Origin: an uncultured Pseudomonadota bacterium
Lineage (GTDB): Bacteria > Myxococcota_A > UBA9160 > PR03
Assembly (NCBI GenBank): GCA_900696485.1
Contig: CAADGG010000102.1
Span: 62,001-126,000 of the forward strand
Direction: 5' to 3'
Length of the DNA stretch: 64,000 bases
The notes under the pieces were generated by a model. That model did no database searches, was not told the DNA's origin, and was given only the letters and a program-made list of their open reading frames with translations. Both the position numbers and the translations under genes were made by a program. Below, in pieces: positions 13,715 through 21,932 of the stretch. How positions within the stretch are numbered: position 1 is the stretch's first letter; each line of letters begins with the position of its first letter.

Positions 13715-16201
13715 ATGCTGCGCGCCCGCCGCGACGACGCTCGCTTCGCCACGCTCGATCGGGTCCTCCGCTTCCGCCCCGCCGGCGCCGGCGGCGTCGA
13801 CCTCGATCTCGGGGAGGCGCGGGTCCGGCTGGCGCTCGCGCGCGATGGCGCGCTGCGGATCTGCGCGGCCTCCGGACCGGAGCTGCCGCCCGATCTCGAT
13901 GGAGCTCTGGGCCGCGACGCGTGGCGGCCCTCGAACGCCGAGCCGTTCGCGCTCGAGAGCGGCGGCGTCGTGCTCGCCTTCGATGGTCCGGACGGTGCGC
14001 TGCGCGTCGAGATCGCCGAATACCCGTTGGCGCTGCGCATCTTCGAGCGCGGGGGCCATCAGATCGCACGGCTCAGCGAACTGGGCTTCGGTGTCGACGG
14101 GGCGGTCCGGATCGTGCTGAGCTGTGCCGAGGGCGAGTCCTTCTTCGGCTTCGGAGAGAAGACCGGCCCGCTCGACAAACGCGGACGCGTGCTGCGGATG
14201 CGCAACCGGGATCATCCGGTGTGGGAAGGCGTCGACCCGCTCTACGCATCGATTCCGTTCTTCTTGCGACTCTCGCATGCCGGCGGCGTGCCGCGCGCCG
14301 ACGGCTTCCTGCTCGACGGCGCCGCCCCGTCGCGCTTCGACGTAGCGGCGAGCGATCCGTCCCGCGTCACGATCGAGACGGTGGCCCGGGGGCTCGATCT
14401 CACGCTGTTTCCGGGGCCGCGCCCGGCCGACGTGCTGCGCCGCTATACCGCCCGCACCGGTCGGATCTCGCGGCCGCCGCTGTGGGCCTTGGGGCACCAC
14501 CAGTCACGCTGGGGCTATCGCAGCGCCCGGAAGGTACGCCGGATCGCGCAAGAGGCCCGGGCGCATCGCATGCCGACCGATGCGATCCATCTCGACATTG
14601 ATCACATGGATCACTACCGCGTCTTCACCTGGCATCCGAGGCGCTTCCCGGACCCGGCGGGGTTGCTGGCCGAGCTGGCGGCGGCGGGCTTCCGGGTCGT
14701 CACGATCGTCGATCCGGGCGTCAAGGTCGACCCGCGCTGGAAGCTGTTCCGCGACGGCGCCGAGCACGACGTCTTCCTGCGTGAAGGCGACGGGACGCCG
14801 TACAAGCTGAAGGTCTGGCCGCGCGACGCGGCGCTGCCGGACTTCGCCCGCGCAGACGTGCGCACGTGGTGGGGAGATCTGCACCGTCCGCTGCTCGAAG
14901 CCGGCGTCGCCGGCATCTGGAACGACATGAACGAGCCGGCTGGATGGAAGCGCGAGCTCCGGATCGGCCGCCTGATCCTGCCGTTGGCGGCGCAGGATCT
15001 CTCGCGCGTGAGACAGTCCGACCCGGCCGATCCGGATCACCGCGTCCCTCACGAGCATCTGCGCAACGCGTATGGGCAGCTCGAGTGCCGAGCGACTCGC
15101 GAGGGTCTCGAGCGGATCGCTCCGAACCGGCGACCCTTCGTCCTGTCGCGGTCGGGAACGGCCGGGATCCAGCGCTACGCGGCGCTCTGGACCGGCGACA
15201 TCCAGAGTCGGTGGGAGCAGCTGCGACTCTCGGTGCGGATGCTGCTCGGCCTCTCGATCTCGGGTGTCCCGTTCTGCGGCGCCGATATCGGCGGCTTCCA
15301 CGGCTGGTGCTCGCCGGAGTTGTTCGCGCGCTGGATCCAGATCGGCGCGCTGTATCCGCTGGCGCGCACGCATTCGATCTGGCTCAAGCACCGCCAGGAG
15401 CCGTGGCGTTTCGGGCGTCGCGTCGAGGCCATTGCCCGTGCCGCCCTCGAACGCCGCATGTGGCTGCTGCCGTATCTGTATCGATGTTTCTGTGAGGCGG
15501 AGGCCGATGGCACACCCGTCTGGCGGCCGCTGTTCTGGGACCACCCGGAAGATCCGGAGGCCGTGGCGGTGCAGGACCAGTTGCTGCTCGGGCCGGACCT
15601 GCTCGTCGCCCCGGTCCTGACCCGCGGATCTCGACGCCGAAGCGTGTATCTCCCGACCGGCACCTGGTTTGCCCTCGACGACGGCGCGCGCTGGATCGGT
15701 CCGCGCCGCATCGAGGTGGCGGCGCCTCTCGAAAAGCTGCCGATCTTCGCGCGCGGAGGCAGCGTGATCCCGACCCGCAGTCCGGTCCTGCACGTGGGCG
15801 AGACTCCGGCCGAGCCGTTGGTGCTCGTGGTCCATCCCGGTGGCGAGGGCGCGACCACGGTGATCGAAGACGACGGAGACAGTCAGGCCTATCGCGCCGG
15901 CGGCGAAGCGCGTACGGCGGTCCGCTTGTGGTCCCGCGTCGCCGGGCGACTGCGCCTCGAGGTCGCGGCACGCGAGGGCGACTTCGCGGTTCCCCCTCGA
16001 CCGCTGCGGGTGGCGCTGCACGGCTGCTCGTTCCCGGCTGCGGTCCGTCTCGATGCCGTGCAGATCCCCGGCCCGTCGTCCGCCGAGGTCGTCGACGGCC
16101 TGCCGGAGGAGCCCCATTGGTGGTGGCGTGCCGGCGTTCTGTGCGTGCGCTGGCTCGACGATGGCGCCGGCCGCACCCTCGAGGTCGAGCCCGCCCCGTG
16201 A
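13715..16201 (+). CDS. Glycoside hydrolase family 31 alpha-glucosidase-like protein
   Basis: An 828-aa GH31 enzyme, a retaining alpha-glycosidase (alpha-glucosidase or alpha-xylosidase type). The N-terminal beta-sandwich covers about residues 1-250 (FFGFGEKTGPLDKRG is characteristic). The (beta/alpha)8 barrel has HLDIDHMDHYRVFTW, the catalytic nucleophile Asp-404 in GIWNDMNEPA, and the acid/base Asp-495 in WTGDIQSRW, with GADIGGF after it. C-terminal beta domains finish the protein. No signal peptide is present, so it is probably cytosolic and acts on internal or imported oligosaccharides. Its stop (16199-16201) is 2 nt from a 47-bp palindrome arm. Exact substrate is not predictable. Confidence 0.93.
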   Translation: MLRARRDDARFATLDRVLRFRPAGAGGVDLDLGEARVRLALARDGALRICAASGPELPPDLDGALGRDAWRPSNAEPFALESGGVVLAFDGPDGALRVEIAEYPLALRIFERGGHQIARLSELGFGVDGAVRIVLSCAEGESFFGFGEKTGPLDKRGRVLRMRNRDHPVWEGVDPLYASIPFFLRLSHAGGVPRADGFLLDGAAPSRFDVAASDPSRVTIETVARGLDLTLFPGPRPADVLRRYTARTGRISRPPLWALGHHQSRWGYRSARKVRRIAQEARAHRMPTDAIHLDIDHMDHYRVFTWHPRRFPDPAGLLAELAAAGFRVVTIVDPGVKVDPRWKLFRDGAEHDVFLREGDGTPYKLKVWPRDAALPDFARADVRTWWGDLHRPLLEAGVAGIWNDMNEPAGWKRELRIGRLILPLAAQDLSRVRQSDPADPDHRVPHEHLRNAYGQLECRATREGLERIAPNRRPFVLSRSGTAGIQRYAALWTGDIQSRWEQLRLSVRMLLGLSISGVPFCGADIGGFHGWCSPELFARWIQIGALYPLARTHSIWLKHRQEPWRFGRRVEAIARAALERRMWLLPYLYRCFCEAEADGTPVWRPLFWDHPEDPEAVAVQDQLLLGPDLLVAPVLTRGSRRRSVYLPTGTWFALDDGARWIGPRRIEVAAPLEKLPIFARGGSVIPTRSPVLHVGETPAEPLVLVVHPGGEGATTVIEDDGDSQAYRAGGEARTAVRLWSRVAGRLRLEVAAREGDFAVPPRPLRVALHGCSFPAAVRLDAVQIPGPSSAEVVDGLPEEPHWWWRAGVLCVRWLDDGAGRTLEVEPAP

Positions 16202-16203
16202 TC

Positions 16204-16301
16204 ACAAGCCGTCAAGAAAGGGGCCGGGTTCGATTCGTCAACTTTTCCCCTTCTGGGGAAAAGTTGACGAATCGAACCCGGCCCCTTTCTTGACGGCTTG
16301 T
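16204..16301. repeat. Perfect 47-bp inverted repeat with 4-nt loop
   Basis: Arms 16204-16250 and 16255-16301 are exact reverse complements, separated only by TTCT. The arm includes AAGAAAGGGGCCGGGTTCG and ends in ACTTTTCCCC next to the loop. It sits between two converging genes, immediately after the GH31 stop, and lies inside the annotated end of the NUDIX gene. It would form a very stable hairpin in RNA from either strand and could act as a bidirectional terminator. Its size, exactness and the GGGG...CCCC core next to the loop resemble REP/RAYT-associated palindromic elements, but no RAYT transposase gene is in the window. Confidence 0.9.
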
Positions 16302-16900
16302 GTCCAGCGGTCGGGGAGGGGGAGACCGAGGCGGGCGAGGAAGAGCTCGACGAACCGGTACGTGAGGCCCCAGACGATGTGGCGCTCCGGTCGGCCGACC
16401 AGGATGCCCGGGTAGCCGGCCGTCGGCGTCGGGTACTCGACCTGGTGGCGCGGGTCGACGATCCTGTCCAGCGGCACCCACAGCGCCTCCTCGACTTCGT
16501 CGTTGAGCGCGAGCGGGCCGCATTGCTCGATGTGGTAGACCCACGCCGAGATCACGAGCGGGAGGGGGCGTCCCGCGTGGCGCCCATGGAGGTCGTCGAG
16601 ACGGCCGAGGGAGTCGGCCTCGGCGAGCACGAGTCCCACCTCCTCCCAGGTCTCGCGCTCCGCCGTCGCCTGCGGACCGGAATCGCCGGTCTCCATGCGC
16701 CCGCCGGGGAAGGCCATGTGCCCCGACCAAGGATCGCCCCGTCGCTCGGCCCGCTCGATGAACAACATCTCGGGTCCGCTTGCGGAATCGGCGCCGTCGC
16801 GCAGCACCACGGCGACGGCCGCCTGCGGCCGCGAGGGGTCTGCCGCGATCTGCGGTTCCGGCGCCACCAGCGCTCTGCGGACGATCTCCTTCTCAAACAT
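16238..16900 (-). CDS. NUDIX hydrolase, CoA pyrophosphatase-like
   Basis: A 220-aa NUDIX protein resembling NudL/CoAse enzymes that split CoA into phosphopantetheine and 3',5'-ADP. FPGGRMETGDSGPQATAERE and TWEEVGL (about 64-90) form the Nudix box in the variant typical of this subgroup, and HIVWGLTYRFVELFLARLGLP-like sequence near the C terminus fits the family. The last 20 or so residues (KKGAGFDSSTFPQKGKS) are encoded inside the 47-bp palindrome, and the stop lies in its far arm, so the native C terminus seems to have been replaced. It follows the retropepsin-like gene by 30 nt; a TATCCT hexamer 7 nt before the ATG suggests its own promoter. Confidence 0.88.
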   Translation of the reverse strand: MFEKEIVRRALVAPEPQIAADPSRPQAAVAVVLRDGADSASGPEMLFIERAERRGDPWSGHMAFPGGRMETGDSGPQATAERETWEEVGLVLAEADSLGRLDDLHGRHAGRPLPLVISAWVYHIEQCGPLALNDEVEEALWVPLDRIVDPRHQVEYPTPTAGYPGILVGRPERHIVWGLTYRFVELFLARLGLPLPDRWTQAVKKGAGFDSSTFPQKGKS

Positions 16901-16907
16901 GGAGCCG

Positions 16908-16913
16908 AGGATA
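16908..16913 (-). promoter_or_regulatory. TATCCT hexamer, possible -10 of the NUDIX gene
   Basis: Minus-strand GCTATCCT lies 7 nt before the ATG at 16900, in the 30-bp gap after the upstream gene. Confidence 0.35.
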
Positions 16914-16930
16914 GCCGTACGGCCACTCGG

Positions 16931-17902
16931 TCAGCCGATCCCGGTGCCGCGCTCCTGCGGCTGTTCGCGCTCGGATCCCGACTGCGGCTCCGGCCCCGAG
17001 GCCTCGGGTCGGGGCCGGGAGGGGTCGCGAATCCACACGCGTTTTCGAGCGAGGTCGAGCCGCAACACGAAGCGCTTGAGGAAGTCGACGCCGAGGAACG
17101 CCTGCGACCGTGGCCCGTGGTTCCAGAGACCCTCGGGGGCGACGAGGAGCGGGACATCCCGCTCCTCGAACTCCGCCAGCCCGATGCGGGCCGCCGTAGC
17201 GGCCAGCATGGACTCGCCCCCGGGCGGCAGCTCCAGACGGCGCGTCGCCTCGGCATCGATGGTCACGGCGGAGACTTCGGACGCCGCCCAGCCCCCGGGC
17301 AGGATCAGGGTTCCCGGCACGCCGGTCGCGATCACCGCCGGGACGCGCGTCCCGCCGACCGTGATCTCGATGCTCGGCAACACGTTTGCGGAATGGAGTG
17401 GCAACACCGACGCCTGCGGGTCCGAGACGGGCACTTCGTACGCATCGGGATCGAGGAAGCGGACACGACGTCGCGGGAAGTCGATCTCGACCACGAAATG
17501 CGCGAGGAACGGGACCCCGACGAGCGCGTAGTCGCCGCCTCGCGCGCGTCCGGTATCACTCCGGCGCGTATCGACGTACAGGTCGAGCGGAACTCCGAGG
17601 CCGGTCTCGCGCCGGTACGGCGTCTGCTTGTCTCGGCGCAGCGAGATGCCGAGGTCCCGGGCGGCGCCGGCCGTCGCATAACTGTGGAGCGCTCCGGTAT
17701 CGAGCAGCAGCGCCAGCCTGCGTCCGCCCGGCGCGCCGAGGTCGACCAGGATCTGATTCGGCTGCGCGTCGAGGAACGGAAGCACGGCGCGGACCGCCTT
17801 CGGATCCGGCTCGTCGGCGCGCGCCGGGACGGCATGCCCCGCGGCCCCCAGCACGGCGAGGCCGAGCATCCAGATCCGCGCGCGGGCGCGCCGTCGTCTC
17901 AT
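16931..17902 (-). CDS. Secreted retropepsin-like aspartyl protease family protein
   Basis: A 323-aa exported protein. Residues 1-29 are a signal peptide with a very basic n-region and ARA cleavage site. The first half has the aspartyl protease motif LLLDTGALHS (Asp-68, Thr-69, Gly-70). The matching position in the second half is VIATGVPGTLILP, with Ala where Asp is expected, while LGVDFLKRFVLRLD near the end is the typical closing motif. A single-site retropepsin would need to dimerise; alternatively this is an inactive, binding-only homologue. The C terminus is Pro/Glu-rich. ATG 17902 overlaps the stop of the upstream propeller protein by 4 nt, so the two are translationally coupled. Confidence 0.75.
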   Translation of the reverse strand: MRRRRARARIWMLGLAVLGAAGHAVPARADEPDPKAVRAVLPFLDAQPNQILVDLGAPGGRRLALLLDTGALHSYATAGAARDLGISLRRDKQTPYRRETGLGVPLDLYVDTRRSDTGRARGGDYALVGVPFLAHFVVEIDFPRRRVRFLDPDAYEVPVSDPQASVLPLHSANVLPSIEITVGGTRVPAVIATGVPGTLILPGGWAASEVSAVTIDAEATRRLELPPGGESMLAATAARIGLAEFEERDVPLLVAPEGLWNHGPRSQAFLGVDFLKRFVLRLDLARKRVWIRDPSRPRPEASGPEPQSGSEREQPQERGTGIG

Positions 17903-19437
17903 CGCTTCGTCTCCCGGGAGCGAGCGAAGGCGGTTTCGTCGCAAGTCCACGAGATCTCCACCAGCCGCTCGTCGCTGCGACCGCCGGCGGTCCGCCGCTG
18001 ACCGAGCACCAGCCAGCGCGCGTCCGGGCCGAGCGAGATCCCCGTGGGCGCTCCCCACTCCATCAGCTCCCCGGGCAGCTCGAGGGCCGCGGCGGCGGCG
18101 GGCTGGGCCGTCGGGCCGATCCGGACGCCGGTGCCGCGCAGCAGCGGCTGATTCCGGGCTGGCGGACGAGCCCACCGGCCCAACACGAAACCCAACTGCT
18201 TCGGCAACGCACCGGCCCAGTGTCGGCCACGCGTGGTTGCAAACGCAAGCCAGGCGCCGTCTGCGGTGAACGCCGCCGAAGCGGTGAGATCTTCTCCCAA
18301 CGGGCTGACGACGCCGGTGGCGAGGTCGACGGCGAGCCCCGTCAGCGGCGCGAACGGGTTGCCGTGACCCAACACCAGCAGGTTCGCGGCCGGCGCCCAG
18401 CCGAGCGGGGCGATCCACTCGGCGCCGCCGGTGGCCAACACGTCGGCGCTGTCGAGTCGGAGCTCGCCGTGGTCCGAACGCAGCCGCGCCGACATCACCT
18501 GGTAGCGACCGAGCTCGCGCCGCGACCAGAGGACGAGTCGCGCGTCCGGCCCGAGACGCGGCCACTCGTCGGGTCCGCGGTGGAACGTGAGTTGCCGTGA
18601 GGGTTCATGCCGGTCGGTCCCGAGCAAGAAGATCTCGCTGTCATCGGGATGCAACCAGCTGGCTGCGCGGTCGCTCTCGAAGACCAGCGCGAGGCCCCTG
18701 TCACCGGCCTGCGGGCGGACGTTGTTCCCGGGCTCACCACACGTCCAGCACTCGACGCTGCCGCTCGTCCGCGCGAATCGATGAATCTGTCGCCGCACCG
18801 CGTCGCCTGCGGCCGGCGCATCGAACCACACGAACCGGCCGTCAGCAGACAGCGACGGATGGGCGCCGGAATCGAGAAGCGTCCGGACCACGCGTGAGCG
18901 CGGCACACACGACGGCAACGACTCCGTCCCGGTGGGCGCCGCGGGATCGGATCTCTCGCCCGCGAGCGACGGCGGTGCGGGCAGGACGCGCGCGCCGCGC
19001 GCCGCGGCCGTCGCGGTGCCGATGGCCAGCGCCGCGAGGCTCCCCACCGCGACCCAGCCCGTGGCGAGCAGCACCTGACGCAACGGACCGCCGGCCGGGC
19101 CGATGGCCCGGGAACCCCGCCACAGGGCGATCCCGAGCACGACGACGCAGCCCCCGAGCCACGAAGCCGGCCCCGGTGCGAAGCCGAGCCACCAGGCGAC
19201 GCCAGCCGGGACGGCGAGCCAGCCTGCGCTCGCCGCAGCCACCAGATGGCGGCCGCGGTCGCTCTCGTCATCGCGGCGGCGAGCGAGCAGTGCGGTGGCG
19301 ACGACCACAAGCAGACCGCCCGCGGCGGCGCCCCAGGGCAGGCGCGTGGTGGCCGTGGCCGCGTCCGGACTCGTCGCGAGCGCCGCGAAGGCCCCGATCG
19401 GCAGCCCCGAGACGAAGCTCCAAAGTCGCCAAAGCAC
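17899..19437 (-). CDS. Membrane protein with TolB/PD40-type beta-propeller
   Basis: A 512-aa protein: about four transmembrane helices in residues 7-145 (for example AAAGGLLVVVATALLA and WLGGCVVVLGIALW), then a large soluble domain with repeated blades of the WD40-like/PD40 kind: HPSLSADGRFVWFDAP, EWPRLGPDARLVLWSR, AAFTADGAWLAFATTR and GISLGPDARWLVLGQR. Such propellers bind proteins or ligands in the periplasm. The start is GTG at 19437 with GGAGG 8 nt upstream. The retropepsin-like gene overlaps its end, suggesting joint envelope function. I cannot name a specific partner. Confidence 0.75.
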   Translation of the reverse strand: MLWRLWSFVSGLPIGAFAALATSPDAATATTRLPWGAAAGGLLVVVATALLARRRDDESDRGRHLVAAASAGWLAVPAGVAWWLGFAPGPASWLGGCVVVLGIALWRGSRAIGPAGGPLRQVLLATGWVAVGSLAALAIGTATAAARGARVLPAPPSLAGERSDPAAPTGTESLPSCVPRSRVVRTLLDSGAHPSLSADGRFVWFDAPAAGDAVRRQIHRFARTSGSVECWTCGEPGNNVRPQAGDRGLALVFESDRAASWLHPDDSEIFLLGTDRHEPSRQLTFHRGPDEWPRLGPDARLVLWSRRELGRYQVMSARLRSDHGELRLDSADVLATGGAEWIAPLGWAPAANLLVLGHGNPFAPLTGLAVDLATGVVSPLGEDLTASAAFTADGAWLAFATTRGRHWAGALPKQLGFVLGRWARPPARNQPLLRGTGVRIGPTAQPAAAAALELPGELMEWGAPTGISLGPDARWLVLGQRRTAGGRSDERLVEISWTCDETAFARSRETKR

Positions 19438-19542
19438 CGTTCGACCTCCGCCCCGCCCGCGCCGAGGAGGCCGGGAAGGGTACCACTTGGAGCGGCTTCG
19501 CCCCGGATCCGTCCCCGCGGCACGTCGACCCGCGCCGTCGGC

Positions 19543-19548
19543 TACGCT
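19543..19548 (+). promoter_or_regulatory. TACGCT hexamer, probable -10 of the DUF6178 gene
   Basis: GCTACGCT ends exactly 9 nt before the ATG at 19558; no Shine-Dalgarno sequence lies between. Confidence 0.45.
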
Positions 19549-19557
19549 GCGTCGTCG

Positions 19558-20730
19558 ATGGCCGCTGATCCGGAGCTCCCCGCGCAGACCAGACAGATCC
19601 TGATGCTCGCGCGCCGGGATCGCGCCGCGGCCCGGGAGGTGCTCGACGCGCTGTCGCTCGAAGCACAGGTGGCGCTGCTGTGCGAGACGCCCGTCGCGCG
19701 CCGGGCCGAGCTGCTCGATCTGCTGGCGACACCGGAACGGGTGATTCCCGAACTGCCCGATGCCGAACTGTGTTTTACCGTCCGAGCGATCGGCCTCGCC
19801 GATGCGGCCTGGCTGATGACGTACGCGACCGAGGAACAGATCCAGATCTGCATCGATCTCGACGCCTGGACCCGCGACGACACGCCGGATCGCAAGCGGA
19901 TGTCCGAGTGGCTCGCTGCGCTGCTCGAGGCCGGCGACGAGGCGCTGCTACGCGCGATCCATGCGCTCGATGCCGAGCTGCTGATGCTGTGGCTGGCGGA
20001 CCGTCTCGAGGTCCAGCTCAAGCCCGACGACGATCCCGGCTGGGAGCCGCCGGCCGGCGGTCGCACGCTCGAAGGGCAGTTCTACCTGATTCCGCGCCGC
20101 GCCGAGGATCCGCTCGAAGACGTGCTGCGTCTGCTCGGACTGCTCTTCCACGAGGACTATTGGCTGTACTTCCGGTTGCTGCAGAGCGTGACGTGGGAGT
20201 CGACGCCGGAGAACGAGGAGTTTGCCTTGCGCTGGCGGACCGGACGCCTGCAGGACCTCGGCTTTCCCCCGCGTAGCGAGGCGCTCGCGATCTACGCCAT
20301 TCCGCGTCGCGAGGAGCTCGAATCGCTGCCGGACGTGCCGGTGGCGTCTCCCGGGGCCTGGCAGCTGCCGATCTGGATGCCCGAGCTTCCCGCCTCCGTG
20401 GACCCCGGGCTGTCGCTCTTTCGGGCAGCCGGGGAATTGGAGCCGAGCGCGCGGCGGGCGTTCTTCTACGCGTTCGTCGCGCTGGCGAACCAGGTGGCCG
20501 TCGCCGATCGCCTGCCGCTCGGCGACGCCGAATCGCTGCCGAAGGCGATCGAGAAGGCGGCCGGTACGGCCAGCCTCGGGCTCGACTGGCTCGCCGAACG
20601 CCACGGGATCGGACCCGCCGAGACGCTGCGCCGGGCGCCGCTGGTGCGACTGTTCCGGATCGGGTCTCGCATCGACCGGGATCCGCGGGCGGACGGGGGC
20701 CGGCTTGACCTCGATGGCGCCCCTTCGTAG
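19558..20730 (+). CDS. DUF6178 family protein
   Basis: A 390-aa soluble, mostly helical and acidic protein that resembles the DUF6178 family of deltaproteobacteria, whose function is unknown. Family-like stretches are LPDAELCFTVRAIGLADAAWL (about 63-83), IQICIDLDAWTRDD, DAELLMLWLADRLEVQLKP, and GFPPRSEALAIYAIP near residue 240. No signal peptide, membrane segment or catalytic motif is visible. The ATG at 19558 is favoured by the start of coding character; the frame is open upstream but overlaps the promoter region of the divergent propeller gene. ino1 follows after 35 nt with its own ribosome site. Confidence 0.75.
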   Translation: MAADPELPAQTRQILMLARRDRAAAREVLDALSLEAQVALLCETPVARRAELLDLLATPERVIPELPDAELCFTVRAIGLADAAWLMTYATEEQIQICIDLDAWTRDDTPDRKRMSEWLAALLEAGDEALLRAIHALDAELLMLWLADRLEVQLKPDDDPGWEPPAGGRTLEGQFYLIPRRAEDPLEDVLRLLGLLFHEDYWLYFRLLQSVTWESTPENEEFALRWRTGRLQDLGFPPRSEALAIYAIPRREELESLPDVPVASPGAWQLPIWMPELPASVDPGLSLFRAAGELEPSARRAFFYAFVALANQVAVADRLPLGDAESLPKAIEKAAGTASLGLDWLAERHGIGPAETLRRAPLVRLFRIGSRIDRDPRADGGRLDLDGAPS

Positions 20731-20765
20731 CTTCCCCGGCAAGCTGCCCGCGTGAGGAGGGTCCG

Positions 20766-21905
20766 ATGGCCAGCCGTGTGGACCGTGCTCGAGACCGCCG
20801 CCCGGTTCGCATTGCGATCGCCGGCGTCGGAAACTGCGCCAGCTCCCTTCTGCAGGGGATCGAGCACTACCGAGGCGTGCCGCGGGAGCAGCAACAGGCC
20901 TGGGGCCTCACGCACCTCGACATGGGTGGCCTGCGGCCCGGCGACGTCGAGGTCGTCGCGGCCTTCGATGTCGATGCCCGCAAGATCGGCCGGCCGCTGC
21001 ACGAGGCCGCTTTCGAGGCGCCCAACTGCACGACGGTGATCGCCGACCAGATCGCCAAGTCCGACGTCCTCGTGCAGATGGGTCCGGTGCTCGATGGCGT
21101 GGCGCCGCACATGGCCGACTGGCCGGCCGAGCGCTCGTTCCGGCTGGCCGACGAGCCGCCGGTGGACGTGGCGCGCGTGCTGCGGGAGACCGACACGGAG
21201 ATCCTCGTGTCGTATCTGCCGGTGGGCTCGCAGAAAGCCGTCCAGGCCTACGCCGAAGCGTGCCTCGAGACGGGAGTCTCGCTCGTCAACTGTCTGCCGG
21301 TGTTCATTGTGTCGGATCCGCAGTGGGGAGAGAGGTTCCGCCAGGCGGGGATCCCATGCGCCGGCGACGACATCAAGTCCCAGGTGGGCGCCACCATCCT
21401 GCATCGCCAACTGGTCCGGCTGTTCGCCGAGCGCGGCGTGAAGGTCGAACGGACCTACCAGCTCAATACGGGCGGCAACACCGACTTCCTGAACATGCTG
21501 TCCCGGGAGCGGCTGGCCTCGAAGAAGGTGTCGAAGACCGAGGCCGTGACGTCGCAGATCCCGTACGACATCGGGGCGGACAACGTGCACATCGGGCCGA
21601 GCGACTACGTTCCGTGGCAGCGCGACAACAAGATCTGTTTCCTCCGCATCGAGGGGACCGGTTTCGGCGGTGCCCCGATCGAGTTCGAGGCCCGGCTCTC
21701 GGTCCAGGACTCGCCGAACTCCGCCGGGATCGTGATCGACGTGATCCGCTACGTCCGCATCGCGCGCGAGCGCGGCCTGGCGGGTCCGCTGCTGCCGATC
21801 TCGGCCTACACCATGAAGCACCCTCCGGTGCAGATGCGCGACGTGGATGCAGCCGGACAGATCGAAGAGTTCCTGCGGAAGGGTCCGGGCAGAGACGACG
21901 CGTGA
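20766..21905 (+). CDS. ino1: Inositol-3-phosphate synthase
   Basis: A 379-aa myo-inositol-1-phosphate synthase of the actinobacterial/archaeal size class. It isomerises glucose 6-phosphate to inositol 3-phosphate using NAD+. The NAD site is IAIAGVGNCASSLLQG (about residues 19-34). VSYLPVGS, CAGDDIKSQVGATI, QLNTGGNTDFLNML and KTEAVTSQIPY are the catalytic-core motifs, including the active Lys residues. The start has AGGAGGG 5-6 nt upstream. The next gene, a CDP-alcohol phosphotransferase with a nucleotidyltransferase-like domain, follows after 27 nt, so the pathway continues to an inositol phosphodiester or lipid. Confidence 0.95.
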   Translation: MASRVDRARDRRPVRIAIAGVGNCASSLLQGIEHYRGVPREQQQAWGLTHLDMGGLRPGDVEVVAAFDVDARKIGRPLHEAAFEAPNCTTVIADQIAKSDVLVQMGPVLDGVAPHMADWPAERSFRLADEPPVDVARVLRETDTEILVSYLPVGSQKAVQAYAEACLETGVSLVNCLPVFIVSDPQWGERFRQAGIPCAGDDIKSQVGATILHRQLVRLFAERGVKVERTYQLNTGGNTDFLNMLSRERLASKKVSKTEAVTSQIPYDIGADNVHIGPSDYVPWQRDNKICFLRIEGTGFGGAPIEFEARLSVQDSPNSAGIVIDVIRYVRIARERGLAGPLLPISAYTMKHPPVQMRDVDAAGQIEEFLRKGPGRDDA

Positions 21906-21932
21906 GACAACGGGGTGTGGAGCGCGCCGTCG

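Noticed and set aside
16221-16240. GGGTTCGATTCG in the 47-bp palindrome resembles a tRNA T-arm
   Set aside because: No acceptor, D or anticodon stem surrounds it, and it is part of a perfect self-complementary arm.
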